NCBI GenBank assembly: GCA_964647255.1
Contig: CAZYGI010000059.1
Span: 1 to 23,334 of the forward strand
Length of the DNA: 23,334 nucleotides
Source of the DNA: CAWJEL01 sp964647255
Lineage (GTDB): Bacteria; Chloroflexota; Anaerolineae; CG2-30-64-16
Reading direction: 5' to 3'
Part shown: positions 1 to 7,284 of the stretch, piece by piece
Layout: each line of letters begins with the position of its first letter
Numbering within the stretch: the stretch's first letter is position 1
The notes under the pieces: generated by a model
The model's database searches: none
The model's input: the letters and a program-made list of their open reading frames with translations, nothing else
Told to the model about the DNA's origin: nothing
Made by a program: the position numbers and the translations under genes

Positions 1-715
1 AAAGGTCCTGGGTTGCGCGGGCGGGTTTCGTTCCGAACTCCTGCTCAAGCATCGCGGCGCACGCATGGTAGACGCGGTGCGCGTCGGCGCGCTGGCCCAG
101 CGCCAGGTGCAGGCGCATTAAGTGACGGTAGGCCGCCTCGTTCAACGGATCATGCTGGAGCAGGTATTGCGCGTACGGGAGCGCACCGCTGTAAGCTCGC
201 TGCGCTTCCAACGTCAGGACCAGCCGTTCCAGGGCGGCGCCGTAGCGCCCGTGCAACCGTTCGCGCGGGGGCAGAATCCAGTCGTCATAACAATCGGGCA
301 GCAGCTCGCCGGCGTACGCGGCAACCGCGGCCGCCAGTGCGCGTGCGGTTCCGACACGGTCGGCGCCTTCAGCTTGCGCCACAGCCGTTTCGAATTCCGC
401 CACATCCAGGAGCAGGGGCGCGTCCGCGCGCCATTGGAGGGTCTGGCCGGTGGCGGCGAGGTAGTCGTCGGCGTGTGGCAAGGCCTGGCGGAGCCGGGTG
501 AGCAGCGTGCGCAGATTTTTGCGCGCCTGTTGATCCGGCGTATCGGGCCAGAAGATGTAAGCTAATTGCTGCCGCGAAACCGGCGTATGGCGATGCAGGA
601 CGAGGTAGGCCAGCAAGTGCTGGAGGCGCGCCTGGTCGAAGCCAGCGACAGGCTCGTCGCCTTGCAGCAGGCGAAACGGTCCAAGCAGATAAAGCTGAAG
701 GCGCGCCGTGGGCAT
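1..715 (-). CDS. BTAD/SARP-like transcriptional regulator, partial
   Basis: The frame from ATG at 715 stays open for 238 codons and leaves the window at its left edge, so the C-terminus is missing. It begins MPTARLQLYLLGPFRL, the typical start of SARP-type activators. Residues 1-95 look like an OmpR-type winged helix (LAYLVLHRHTPVSRQQLAYI, then KNLRTLLTRLRQAL). Residues about 100-238 match a bacterial transcriptional activator (BTAD) helical repeat domain, ending NEAAYRHLMRLHLALGQRA and LEQEFGTKP. In Chloroflexota such N-termini often precede an AAA/NB-ARC ATPase or TPR region; that part would lie outside. The ATG is preceded by GGATGGGGA and by a good promoter at 738-766. The regulated genes are unknown. 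DNA binding and transcription activation are inferred from the family. Confidence 0.85.
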   Translation of the reverse strand, partial: MPTARLQLYLLGPFRLLQGDEPVAGFDQARLQHLLAYLVLHRHTPVSRQQLAYIFWPDTPDQQARKNLRTLLTRLRQALPHADDYLAATGQTLQWRADAPLLLDVAEFETAVAQAEGADRVGTARALAAAVAAYAGELLPDCYDDWILPPRERLHGRYGAALERLVLTLEAQRAYSGALPYAQYLLQHDPLNEAAYRHLMRLHLALGQRADAHRVYHACAAMLEQEFGTKPARATQDL

Positions 716-737
716 TCTTCCCCATCCATTCGGCCTT

Positions 738-766
738 ATTATCACATGGACAACACAGACCGTCAA
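738..766 (-). promoter_or_regulatory. sigma-70-type promoter for the BTAD regulator
   Basis: On the minus strand TTGACG (766-761) and GATAAT (743-738) are separated by exactly 17 bases, each matching the consensus at 5 of 6 positions. The expected transcription start is near 731, which leaves a short leader before the ATG at 715. The rest of the 179-base gap to the divergent DoxX-like gene shows no clear second promoter; TTCGCA-N17-TACACT upstream of that gene is only a weak candidate. Confidence 0.6.
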
Positions 767-894
767 AGCGCCCGGCAACCGCGGCCCCCGCATTTCGCAT
801 TTGGGGCAAGAAGTAGTACACTGGCCCGGCTTGTGGTGGTCCGGCGGGCCTTCGACCGGCACACCGCACGGATTTTTCAACAGAGGGATGGTCC

Positions 895-1275
895 ATGAGC
901 GGGATCAACGGTCTTGTTTGGGTATTTTCGGTTGTGTTAGCTGTGGTGTTCATCCTCGCAGGCCTGGTGAAGGCCTACCGCTACGAGGAAGCCAAGAAGC
1001 GGCTGCGCTGGGTGGACGGCTTGTCAAAGGAGTTCGTCCGGCTCATCGGCCTGGTCGAGGCCGTGTGCGGTGCGGGGCTGATCCTGCCGGTGGCGACAGG
1101 CTTCTACCCCTGGCTGACCCCGGTGGCGGCCAGCATGCTCGCCTTGATTCAGGTCGCGGCCATCGGCTTCAACGCCCGGCGGAAAGATCGCGACGAGATC
1201 GCACTGAATGTGATGCTTCTGGTCTTGATACTCGTCGTGCTCTATGGCCGTGTCGGATTGATCGCGCCCCGCTGA
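895..1275 (+). CDS. DoxX-like small integral membrane protein
   Basis: This 126-residue protein has four hydrophobic helices, at about residues 7-27, 45-66, 71-92 and 103-124, with the basic loop YRYEEAKKRLRWVD after the first. Size, four-helix layout and the LAGLVKAYRYEEAKKRL region fit the DoxX/DoxX_2 family of small inner-membrane proteins. Their biochemical role is poorly defined; some are linked to redox or oxidative-stress complexes. The ATG is preceded by GAGGGAT at a normal distance. The gene is the only plus-strand gene here before the guaB-like gene. It is divergent from the BTAD regulator and convergent with a glycosyltransferase, so it is probably a single-gene transcript ending at the hairpins in 1282-1370. 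Nothing ties it to a specific substrate. Confidence 0.75.
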   Translation: MSGINGLVWVFSVVLAVVFILAGLVKAYRYEEAKKRLRWVDGLSKEFVRLIGLVEAVCGAGLILPVATGFYPWLTPVAASMLALIQVAAIGFNARRKDRDEIALNVMLLVLILVVLYGRVGLIAPR

Positions 1276-1281
1276 AGATCA

Positions 1282-1318
1282 AATGCTGCGGCGCACACAC
1301 TACGGGCGCCGCAGCATT
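1282..1318 (+). terminator. Perfect 13-bp stem-loop in convergent gap
   Basis: AATGCTGCGGCGC (1282-1294) and its exact reverse complement (1306-1318) enclose an 11-base loop, seven bases after the DoxX stop codon. There is no T-run on the plus strand directly after it, so alone it is not a classical intrinsic terminator. It stands just before the stronger hairpin at 1330-1357. The pair sits between two convergent genes and may stop transcription from both sides or protect 3' ends. Confidence 0.5.
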
Positions 1319-1329
1319 CAGAGGAGTGA

Positions 1330-1370
1330 CCCACACACCGGCCAGCCGGTGTGTGGGTTATTTCTTTCTT
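1330..1370 (+). terminator. Rho-independent terminator after DoxX-like gene
   Basis: CCCACACACCGGC (1330-1342) pairs with GCCGGTGTGTGGG (1345-1357), and the plus strand continues TTATTTCTTTCTT. A strong GC-rich stem followed by a T-rich tract is the standard intrinsic terminator. The glycosyltransferase stop codon (1358-1360, minus strand) lies directly beside the stem, so the same hairpin may also cap that transcript, although the minus side lacks a T-run. Confidence 0.75.
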
Positions 1371-2416
1371 GTCTTTTGCCAGTGAACCTCCGCCCGCGAC
1401 CAGTTTCGCAGCCGCCAGGCCCAACCCGCAGGATACCCCAGCATTTTTGCAACATCGCCCACCGCGCGGATGATCGGGACGAAGAGCACGGCCTTGACCC
1501 GTTCGCCCGGCGCCAGCGCGGCCAGGGCCGGCCGCAGCCGGCGATACGGTGTGGCGCAGTAGAACAGCACGCCGGCCACCAACACCAGCCACCAGCCCGG
1601 TGACTGGAACACGCTGAGCGCGAGCAGACCGGGCAGGGCGATCAGGTAGGTGACATAACGAATCAGGTGCCGTTTGCGCCACAGATCGGCCTTGCCGTCC
1701 CCGCGGGCGTAGCGGTAATACTGTTTGAAGAAGGATTTCAGCGTGCCGCGGGGCCGAAAATGCGCCACTGCCTCCGGCGCCCAGGCGAACGGGCCAACGG
1801 CGTTGCGCAGGCGAAAGTCAAAAATCAGATCTTCGCAGTAGTCAATCCACTCGGGGTAGCCGCCTGCCGCCTCCCAGGCGGTTTTGGTGAACGCTACAGA
1901 GCGGCTGGAGGGGAGAAAGCTCTCCGGTTTGATCTCGCCGACCGTTGGGAGCACGGTCGCGCCCATCGCAGTCTCGAAGGTGGTGTGAACGTCGGGGACG
2001 AAGAAGCCGGCGACGGCGGATAGCTTGCGGCTCATCGTCGTCGGCTGATCGCTCTGAAGTTCCGGCGAGCTGCCAGCGGCGAGCTGCCAACTGCGATCTG
2101 CCGTCAGCGGTTCCAGCAGTTTTTCCAGCCATTGCGGCTCCAACCAGACGCCCGCGTCCACGGAGGCGATCACCTCGCCGGTGGCCGCGGCGACCGCGAC
2201 GTTACGGCCGCGGGAGATGTTGGCGCCCGGCTCGACCAGGATGCGCAGCGGCAGCCGGTCGGCGTACGCCTGCATCACGGCGACGGTATTGTCCCGCGAT
2301 CCGCCGTCCACGATCACGATCTCATCGGGCCGACGGGTTTGGCCGGCGAGGCTGTCCATCAGACGGCGGATGGCTTCCCCTTCGTTAAGCACGGTGCAAA
2401 TGACGGTGACGCGCAA
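1358..2416 (-). CDS. Family 2 (GT-A) glycosyltransferase with membrane tail
   Basis: I place the start at TTG 2416 because AAAAAGGAGG stands immediately upstream and the family begins here (RVTVICTVLNEGEAIRRLM); the open frame further upstream is antisense to the neighbouring gene. The product is 352 residues. It carries the nucleotide-sugar fold (VIVDGGSRDNT, 35-43), a DAG in place of the usual DxD at 87-89, a GGYPEW..CED acceptor/catalytic segment at 185-196 and RYARGDGKADLWRK at 235-248, where many GT2 enzymes have QxxRW. One or two hydrophobic helices follow at about 253-290. It should transfer a sugar from a nucleotide donor at the membrane, perhaps for glycolipid or polysaccharide; substrate unknown. 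Residues about 104-118 come from a heptamer array (2065-2106). It shares a divergent promoter with the guaB-like gene. Confidence 0.85.
   Translation of the reverse strand: MRVTVICTVLNEGEAIRRLMDSLAGQTRRPDEIVIVDGGSRDNTVAVMQAYADRLPLRILVEPGANISRGRNVAVAAATGEVIASVDAGVWLEPQWLEKLLEPLTADRSWQLAAGSSPELQSDQPTTMSRKLSAVAGFFVPDVHTTFETAMGATVLPTVGEIKPESFLPSSRSVAFTKTAWEAAGGYPEWIDYCEDLIFDFRLRNAVGPFAWAPEAVAHFRPRGTLKSFFKQYYRYARGDGKADLWRKRHLIRYVTYLIALPGLLALSVFQSPGWWLVLVAGVLFYCATPYRRLRPALAALAPGERVKAVLFVPIIRAVGDVAKMLGYPAGWAWRLRNWSRAEVHWQKTRKK
2065..2106 (-). repeat. Six-unit heptamer array inside glycosyltransferase CDS
   Basis: Read on the plus strand from 2065 the sequence falls into 7-base words: GCGAGCT, GCCAGCG, GCGAGCT again, then GCCAACT, GCGATCT and GCCGTCA. 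The first two words recur 14 bases later as a 13-base exact direct repeat (2063-2075 and 2077-2089). Forty-two bases equal six heptamers and fourteen codons, so the reading frame is kept. Related words continue less clearly towards 2044. Similar words occur at 9201-9242. Confidence 0.6.
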
Positions 2417-2438
2417 GCGGCCTCCTTTTTGGCGGCTG

Positions 2439-2467
2439 TTGACGGCTGGAACGAGCACAGGTATTAT
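2439..2467 (+). promoter_or_regulatory. Promoter of the guaB-like gene
   Basis: TTGACG (2439-2444) and TATTAT (2462-2467) are 17 bases apart, a near-consensus sigma-70-type promoter, with transcription expected to start near 2474, about 43 bases before the ATG at 2517. The -10 lies in the palindrome GGTATTATACC (2460-2470), which also supplies the -10 for the opposite strand. Confidence 0.6.
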
Positions 2468-2490
2468 ACCGGATGCATTCCTGATTCCAA
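2463..2490 (-). promoter_or_regulatory. Divergent promoter of the glycosyltransferase
   Basis: On the minus strand the same palindrome reads as a perfect TATAAT (2468-2463). A TTGGAA lies 16 bases upstream (2490-2485). The two divergent promoters therefore use overlapping -10 boxes, so RNA polymerase could probably occupy only one at a time. Confidence 0.45.
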
Positions 2491-2516
2491 CAATCATCCG
2501 CACGCGGAGGCGCGCC

Positions 2517-3977
2517 ATGAGAATCCGACCCAGCAAAGGGCTCACCTTTGACGATGTGCTGCTGATCCCGCAGCGTTCCTCGATCGTTTCCCGGCGTGAT
2601 GTGGACACCTCCTCCTGGCTTACGGCGGCGATTCCGCTTCGAGTGCCCGTCTTGAGCGCCAATATGGACACCGTCACCGAGGCTGCTATGGCGATCGCAA
2701 TGGCGCGTGCCGGCGGTTTGGGCGTGATCCACCGGTTCATGACCGTGGAACAGCAGGTGCGGCAGGTAAGGCAGGTCAAGCGGTCGCAGGGTTTCATTGT
2801 GGACACTCCGTACGGGATCCGCCCGGATGCGCCCATCGGCGAGGCGGCGCGGCTCATGAAGGCGTACGACGTCGGCAGCCTGGTCGTCACGGCCGACGAT
2901 GGTCGTTTCGTCGGGCTGATCACCCAGCGCGACATTCTGCTGGCGCCGCCGAATCTGACGCTGGTGCGCGACGCCATGACGCCGGATGAGAAGGTGGTGA
3001 AAGTGCCGCCCGGCATCACGCAGGATGAGGCGAAGGCGCTCTTGTACGAGCACCGCCTGGAGAAGCTGCCGGTTGTGGATGCGCAGGGTCGGATCGCCGG
3101 GCTGGTGACGGCGCGCGACGTGGCGAAGGCGCAGGAGTATCCCGACGCCACACGGGATAGCCAGGGCCGGCTGCGTGTCGGCGCGGCGATCGGGGTCGCA
3201 CCGGGCGAGGTTGACCGGGCGGCTGCGCTGCTGGCGGTCGGCGCCGACGCGCTGGTGCTGGACATCGCGCACGGCCACGCCGATCACTGCATTGCGTTTC
3301 TGAAAACGTTGCGCGAGCGGTTCCCCCGCGCGCAGATTGTGGCGGGCAACGTGGCGACTCGCGAGGGCGCGCGTGAGCTGGCGGAGGCCGGCGCGGATGC
3401 GATCAAGGTCGGTATCGGGCCGGGCTCGATTTGCACGACGCGCATGGTTACGGGGTGCGGCGTGCCGCCGCTCACCGCGATTATGGCCGCCGCGGGCGGC
3501 CCGGCTGAGAGCGGCCGCGCGACGCCGATCATCGCGGACGGCGGCATCCAGAAGTCCGGCGATCTGGTAAAGGCCTTGGCAGCCGGCGCCAGCACGGTGA
3601 TGATCGGCAGCCTGTTTGCCGGCTGCGAAGAAGCGCCTGGCTCCCCCGTGATCCGCGACGGCCAGAAGTTCAAGGTCGTGCGCGGAATGGCGTCGCTGGG
3701 CGCAGCGATCGGCCGCAAGGCCGCGGAGAAGGTCCAGGACGAGAGCGCGGAAAGCCAGGAGGAGTGGGACAAAGTGGTGCCGGAAGGCGTGGAAGCGGTC
3801 GTGCCCTACCGCGGCCATGTTCATGAGCTGCTCTATCAGCTCGTGGGTGGGCTGCGCTCCGGCTTGAGCTACGGCGGCGCGCACACGATCCGGGAGCTGC
3901 AGGAGCACGCGGAGTTTGTCGAGATCACCGCGGCCGGTGCGCGCGAGAGCGGCAGCCACGACGTCAGGCGGCTCTAG
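2517..3977 (+). CDS. guaB: IMP dehydrogenase / GMP reductase family protein with CBS pair
   Basis: The ATG at 2517 has GGAGG six bases upstream and gives 486 residues, the normal IMPDH length. The TIM barrel carries SANMDTVTE (47-55), LDIAHGH (248-254), the catalytic loop GPGSICTTR with Cys306, the phosphate-binding DGGIQKSGD (341-349) and GMASLGAA (390-397). Two CBS domains lie at about 93-207. PEGVEAVVPYRG (422-433) matches the bacterial IMPDH flap end. IMPDH makes XMP from IMP with NAD in guanine nucleotide synthesis. One thing is odd: the mobile flap (about 398-421) lacks the Arg-Tyr pair (SSDRYFQ-type) that activates water in IMPDH, so a CBS-containing GMP reductase is a real alternative. 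VPP (316-318) also replaces the usual VPQ. The family assignment is certain; the reaction is not. Confidence 0.85.
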   Translation: MRIRPSKGLTFDDVLLIPQRSSIVSRRDVDTSSWLTAAIPLRVPVLSANMDTVTEAAMAIAMARAGGLGVIHRFMTVEQQVRQVRQVKRSQGFIVDTPYGIRPDAPIGEAARLMKAYDVGSLVVTADDGRFVGLITQRDILLAPPNLTLVRDAMTPDEKVVKVPPGITQDEAKALLYEHRLEKLPVVDAQGRIAGLVTARDVAKAQEYPDATRDSQGRLRVGAAIGVAPGEVDRAAALLAVGADALVLDIAHGHADHCIAFLKTLRERFPRAQIVAGNVATREGARELAEAGADAIKVGIGPGSICTTRMVTGCGVPPLTAIMAAAGGPAESGRATPIIADGGIQKSGDLVKALAAGASTVMIGSLFAGCEEAPGSPVIRDGQKFKVVRGMASLGAAIGRKAAEKVQDESAESQEEWDKVVPEGVEAVVPYRGHVHELLYQLVGGLRSGLSYGGAHTIRELQEHAEFVEITAAGARESGSHDVRRL

Positions 3978-4011
3978 TACAACTGGGCGGAAGTGGCGCG
4001 GTGGTTTTGTA

Positions 4012-4054
4012 GCACAATCCTCTGGATTGTGCAGACGCAATCCAGAGGATTGCG
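4012..4054. repeat. Paired-palindrome intergenic element (CAATCC type)
   Basis: GCACAATCC-TCT-GGATTGTGC (4012-4032) and CGCAATCC-AGA-GGATTGCG (4036-4054) are each hairpins. The 15-base core of the first (4015-4029) is also the exact reverse complement of the core of the second (4038-4052). A looser inverted match extends outward on both sides to about 3996-4072. The element lies in the 216-base gap between the convergent guaB-like and cysE stop codons. There is no T-run, so a terminator role is only possible. The rest of the gap (4075-4193) shows nothing I recognise. Confidence 0.65.
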
Positions 4055-4193
4055 CCACAACAAACCGCTGGTGCATTTACGCCGACGTGTACTAGCCTCC
4101 CTGCCTTTCGAAGAAGACCGGATTCGAGCCTTCAGACGGCCTCTTCCCGACGAAAGCCTTGCGCCTGAAACACCAACTGAGAGAGGTCTTTGC

Positions 4194-4889
4194 TCAAATA
4201 TGGCTCCCGCCGCTCTCCACCCACGCGTTGGCCGTCTGCGGGTCGTCGTCCAGCCGTAGGTGAGCGACCGTGCTCTCCAGCGCGATCATGCGCGCGGTGA
4301 GGTGCCGCAGCAGCTCGGCGTTCAGGTCGGGCAAGCGGTTGTGTTGGAGGTCCTCGCGTTCGGTTTCAGGCAGGTCGCCGTTGCGCAGCCTGATCCGACC
4401 GGGGATGCCGACTACCACGGAATGCGGCGGCACATCCTTGACCACGACTGAGTTGGCGCCGATGCGACTGTGTGCGCCGATGCGGATCGGCCCCAACACC
4501 TGTGCGCCGGCGCCCACCACCACGTGATCTTCCAGCGTCGGATGACGCTTCACCTTCTCCCAGCTTACCCCGCCCAGCGTGACGTTGTGATACAGCGTCA
4601 CGTTTGCGCCGATCTCCGCCGTCTCGCCGATGACCGTGCCCATGCCGTGGTCAATGAAGAAGCCCGGGCCGATCTGCGCGCCGGGGTGAATCTCGATCCC
4701 GGTGAGCCCGCGCGAGATATGGCTGACCCCGCGCGCAAGCAGCTTGAAGTTGTTGCGCCACAGCGCATGCGCCAACCGGTGCATCCACAGCGCATGCAGG
4801 CCGGGATAGAACAGCAGGACCTCAACCACCGAACGCGCGGCCGGGTCGCGGTCAAAGATCGCCTGGATGTCTCGGCGGAGTGTGCTCAT
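4194..4889 (-). CDS. cysE: Serine O-acetyltransferase
   Basis: CysE moves acetyl from acetyl-CoA to L-serine, giving O-acetylserine for cysteine synthesis. The 231-residue protein has the short N-terminal helical region (STLRRDIQAIFDRDPAARS) and a left-handed beta-helix built from hexapeptide repeats (GIEIHPGAQIGPGFFIDHG, VIGETAEIG, VVVGAGAQVLG, IRIGAHSRIGANSVV). Asp80-His81 is the likely catalytic pair, followed by NVTLGGV and KRHPTLED. A helical tail of about 55 residues follows the GIPGR end. I chose ATG 4889, preceded by a weak GGGGTC; a TTG four codons earlier (4901) is possible. It lies 18 bases after the M19-like gene, so the two are probably co-transcribed. CysK, its usual partner, is the next gene upstream in the same direction. 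Confidence 0.95.
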   Translation of the reverse strand: MSTLRRDIQAIFDRDPAARSVVEVLLFYPGLHALWMHRLAHALWRNNFKLLARGVSHISRGLTGIEIHPGAQIGPGFFIDHGMGTVIGETAEIGANVTLYHNVTLGGVSWEKVKRHPTLEDHVVVGAGAQVLGPIRIGAHSRIGANSVVVKDVPPHSVVVGIPGRIRLRNGDLPETEREDLQHNRLPDLNAELLRHLTARMIALESTVAHLRLDDDPQTANAWVESGGSHI

Positions 4890-4907
4890 ATCTGACCCCA
4901 AATTGAA

Positions 4908-7211
4908 TCAATCTTCGCTTTCGGCCGGCCCGATGTCTGCTCGGGGCGCAAGCGACTCGCACCTGGCCCACATCTCGACGTAGTCATAGGCTGAACGGAA
5001 CAGCGGTGCGAGCTCTCTGGCTGTCAGCCCGATGTTCCGCATGTCCTGCAGAAAATCGGGGAGCATGCCGTAATGGGCCATGCCATCTACATTGTAGTCA
5101 AAATCGCGACGCAGCCCGGCTTTTGAGCGGGTCAGAGGGCGATTATCCCCCTTCATCTGATCCCATTTTACCCAGATGGCATTGATCTGCGCTGCCAGCC
5201 GACGGGTCTGCTCGTCCTGCCAGGCCGCCGGATCAGGCGCAGGATGCCTGCGCGCAAGGTAGCCGGCCCGTCGTGCGGTCGGCCAGTCGTTTAGCTGGTC
5301 GTCGGCGGCCGGGATCCGCAGATCGGCCGCAAAAAAGCCCTCGGTCATATGATCCACCGCTGGCTGATCGTGCCGGATGCGCGCGGCCTCCATCGCCTGG
5401 CGGACGGAGGCCTCCGGGAAATCGGAGGCCGGATGCCGGTGGATCCACGGGTTATAGCCCGCCTCGTACTGTGCAATCGCCTGCCAGATGTCTTCCTCTT
5501 CTTCGCTGTATGCGCCGGGATCAGCGGCATCGAAACGGTGCCAGCGATAATCCAGGATTGGCTCGTCGTAGGCCACGCCGTTGACCTGTTGATCAATCTC
5601 GCGACGGCGGTCGGCCAGGCGTCGCTTGTCGCCCTTCGCGCCGAACGCGGCGAAGGGACCGAAGCGGGGCCCGGGCAGCCCGGCCGCGCCGTTGACGTCG
5701 GTCCCGATGCCCACGCCCCGGCCCCCCGTCTTCGCTACAGCGTAGAGATACGCCTGCGCGAAGGAGGTCGTGGAGCCTGCGCACGGTGAACCGACCTTCT
5801 CAGCCAGCTCAGGCAGACACTGGCGCAACCCGGCGATGTCTCCCTGATTGATGATCGGCGCAACAATGCCGCCCAGGGCCGCGATGCGCTCGATCTGATC
5901 CCCGCGCTTGCCGGCTTCGTGTGCGATTTTGTGCACGTCGCTGGTGCCGTAGCGTTCGTGCCAGTCTTTGCCTTCGAGCTCACCCTCGCCGCTGAACAGC
6001 AGATCGCGAAACCAGGTGTGCGAGCAGATCACCGGATAGCCACGCTCCTCGGCCAGGGCCAGCGCGGCGTCGGTCGTCTTCTCGGACATGTGATCCACGT
6101 CTATGATCATCCCGCGAGCCATCATCTCTTCTAGCAGGATGATGCCGTAGGCGTTCAGCCCGCGCACATTGGCATGGCCCCCGCGCAGCTTCGGCGCCTT
6201 CTGGGCCTCGAGCAGGTTTTGAACGCCGGGCAGATGGTCTATCAGGGTGCGCCGGCTCATGTTGCGCCGGCTGCGTCCTGAGATCGCCACCGATCGCTCG
6301 ATTCCATCTATCAGATCGTCGCCGTCGAGGTCGAGGCGATAGCGGACGCCGGTGGGCCACCGATCCTCCACCTCCCAGCGCTCGCCGGTGACGAAGATAT
6401 TTGCCGTCTCCAGGAAGCGCATGTAGATGGCGGTGCCGCCGAACGCGTTGTTCGTCAGATGAACCGGGGTGATCTGGCGCACACCCAGACCGTGGAGCCA
6501 ATCAAGCTCCGCGCCGATGACGCGGCGTGCTTCTGCCGGATCGCCGCGTGACAATGCCTCGAGATCCTCTGGCCGCCGCCAGTTGCCGAGAGAATCTACC
6601 TCAACGCCAAGCAGCACGGCCAGTCGGTTCTCGCCGATGACCTGGCGCGCCTCCTCGGCCGAGTAGACGATCTGCAGCCAGCCGCGGCCCGGCCCGCCGC
6701 CCTGCGCCTCGATCCAGGCCCCCATCTCCTTCATCGCCGCAACCTGGCGTTCGATCGCGTTCCGGTCATCGGTTGGCAGCGCCGGATCGGACTTGGTCGC
6801 CAGCAGCTCATTGTTGACCGCCAGGCAGGTCATGAGCCGCAGGCCGCCCTGGTACGCCCGGTAGATCCAGTCAATATACGCCTGCTGATGCACCAGCGTT
6901 GTGAAGCGCGGCCAGATGATGAAATTGGGCCAGCCGCCGCCCGCCGGATGCCCGAACTCCGGGTTCACGTCGAGCAGGCCGCCGTGGATCGGCTCGCAGG
7001 AGCTCAGCGCAAATTCGATGCCTTCGGGGCCCGGATGCTCGGGATCATAGGGCCTGCCCCAAAAGGCCGTGCCGCCGAAGGCCAGATGCGCCATCAGGTG
7101 CGCGTGCGGGTCGGCGAAGCCCCAGAGCGGGACGCCGGGATCTGCCTCCCAGTAGTCGCCTCCCAGCGGCACCCGTTCTGCCGTTCTCTGAAGTGGTTTT
7201 AACGTGCTCAT
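4908..7211 (-). CDS. Large M19-like (membrane dipeptidase family) metallopeptidase
   Basis: The 767-residue protein has the ordered metal-site motifs of the renal/membrane dipeptidase family M19: GFADPHAHL (31-39), LLGVEVDS with Glu204, IIDVDHMS with His374, PVICSHTW with His398 and GIGTDVNG with Asp505. The C-terminal DFDYNVDGMAHYGMLPDFLQDM also fits M19. It is about twice the usual length, with extra segments at about 55-190, 265-350 and 515-700. The first metal motif is HxH (His36, His38) where M19 has HxD. No signal peptide is visible, so it is probably cytosolic. The ATG at 7211 has GGAGAGAGG just upstream; an ATG at 7286 lies inside a hairpin and is less likely. Its place between cysK and cysE suggests hydrolysis of cysteine-containing or other dipeptides, which is inference. 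Confidence 0.75.
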   Translation of the reverse strand: MSTLKPLQRTAERVPLGGDYWEADPGVPLWGFADPHAHLMAHLAFGGTAFWGRPYDPEHPGPEGIEFALSSCEPIHGGLLDVNPEFGHPAGGGWPNFIIWPRFTTLVHQQAYIDWIYRAYQGGLRLMTCLAVNNELLATKSDPALPTDDRNAIERQVAAMKEMGAWIEAQGGGPGRGWLQIVYSAEEARQVIGENRLAVLLGVEVDSLGNWRRPEDLEALSRGDPAEARRVIGAELDWLHGLGVRQITPVHLTNNAFGGTAIYMRFLETANIFVTGERWEVEDRWPTGVRYRLDLDGDDLIDGIERSVAISGRSRRNMSRRTLIDHLPGVQNLLEAQKAPKLRGGHANVRGLNAYGIILLEEMMARGMIIDVDHMSEKTTDAALALAEERGYPVICSHTWFRDLLFSGEGELEGKDWHERYGTSDVHKIAHEAGKRGDQIERIAALGGIVAPIINQGDIAGLRQCLPELAEKVGSPCAGSTTSFAQAYLYAVAKTGGRGVGIGTDVNGAAGLPGPRFGPFAAFGAKGDKRRLADRRREIDQQVNGVAYDEPILDYRWHRFDAADPGAYSEEEEDIWQAIAQYEAGYNPWIHRHPASDFPEASVRQAMEAARIRHDQPAVDHMTEGFFAADLRIPAADDQLNDWPTARRAGYLARRHPAPDPAAWQDEQTRRLAAQINAIWVKWDQMKGDNRPLTRSKAGLRRDFDYNVDGMAHYGMLPDFLQDMRNIGLTARELAPLFRSAYDYVEMWARCESLAPRADIGPAESED

Positions 7212-7256
7212 CGCCTCTCTCCAGGAATTGTAATCACAAGTGAACGCTGGCTGTGC

Positions 7257-7284
7257 GCGAGGCTCATGTCCGGATGAGCCTCGC
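7257..7284. repeat. 11-bp perfect stem-loop upstream of M19-like gene
   Basis: GCGAGGCTCAT (7257-7267) pairs exactly with ATGAGCCTCGC (7274-7284) across the six-base loop GTCCGG. It lies 46 bases before the start codon in the 166-base cysK-M19 gap. A related GCGATACTCAT occurs just outside it on the minus strand. There is no T-run, so an operator, mRNA stabiliser or attenuator is more likely than a terminator. The rest of the gap (7285-7377) shows nothing clear. Confidence 0.45.

Noticed and set aside
369..953. Alternative minus-strand frame over the left end
   Set aside because: The shifted frame starting MPTARLQLYLL is open to the window edge and has BTAD regulator sequence, so this frame is a shadow.
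2417..3265. N-terminal extension of the glycosyltransferase frame
   Set aside because: It overlaps the opposite-strand guaB-like gene, is low-complexity, and the ribosome-binding site and family start point to TTG 2416.
2385..4076. Long open frame antisense to the guaB-like gene
   Set aside because: It is an artefact of GC-rich codon use; the plus-strand frame has full IMPDH-family motifs, while the antisense protein has no recognisable domain and is Arg/His-rich.
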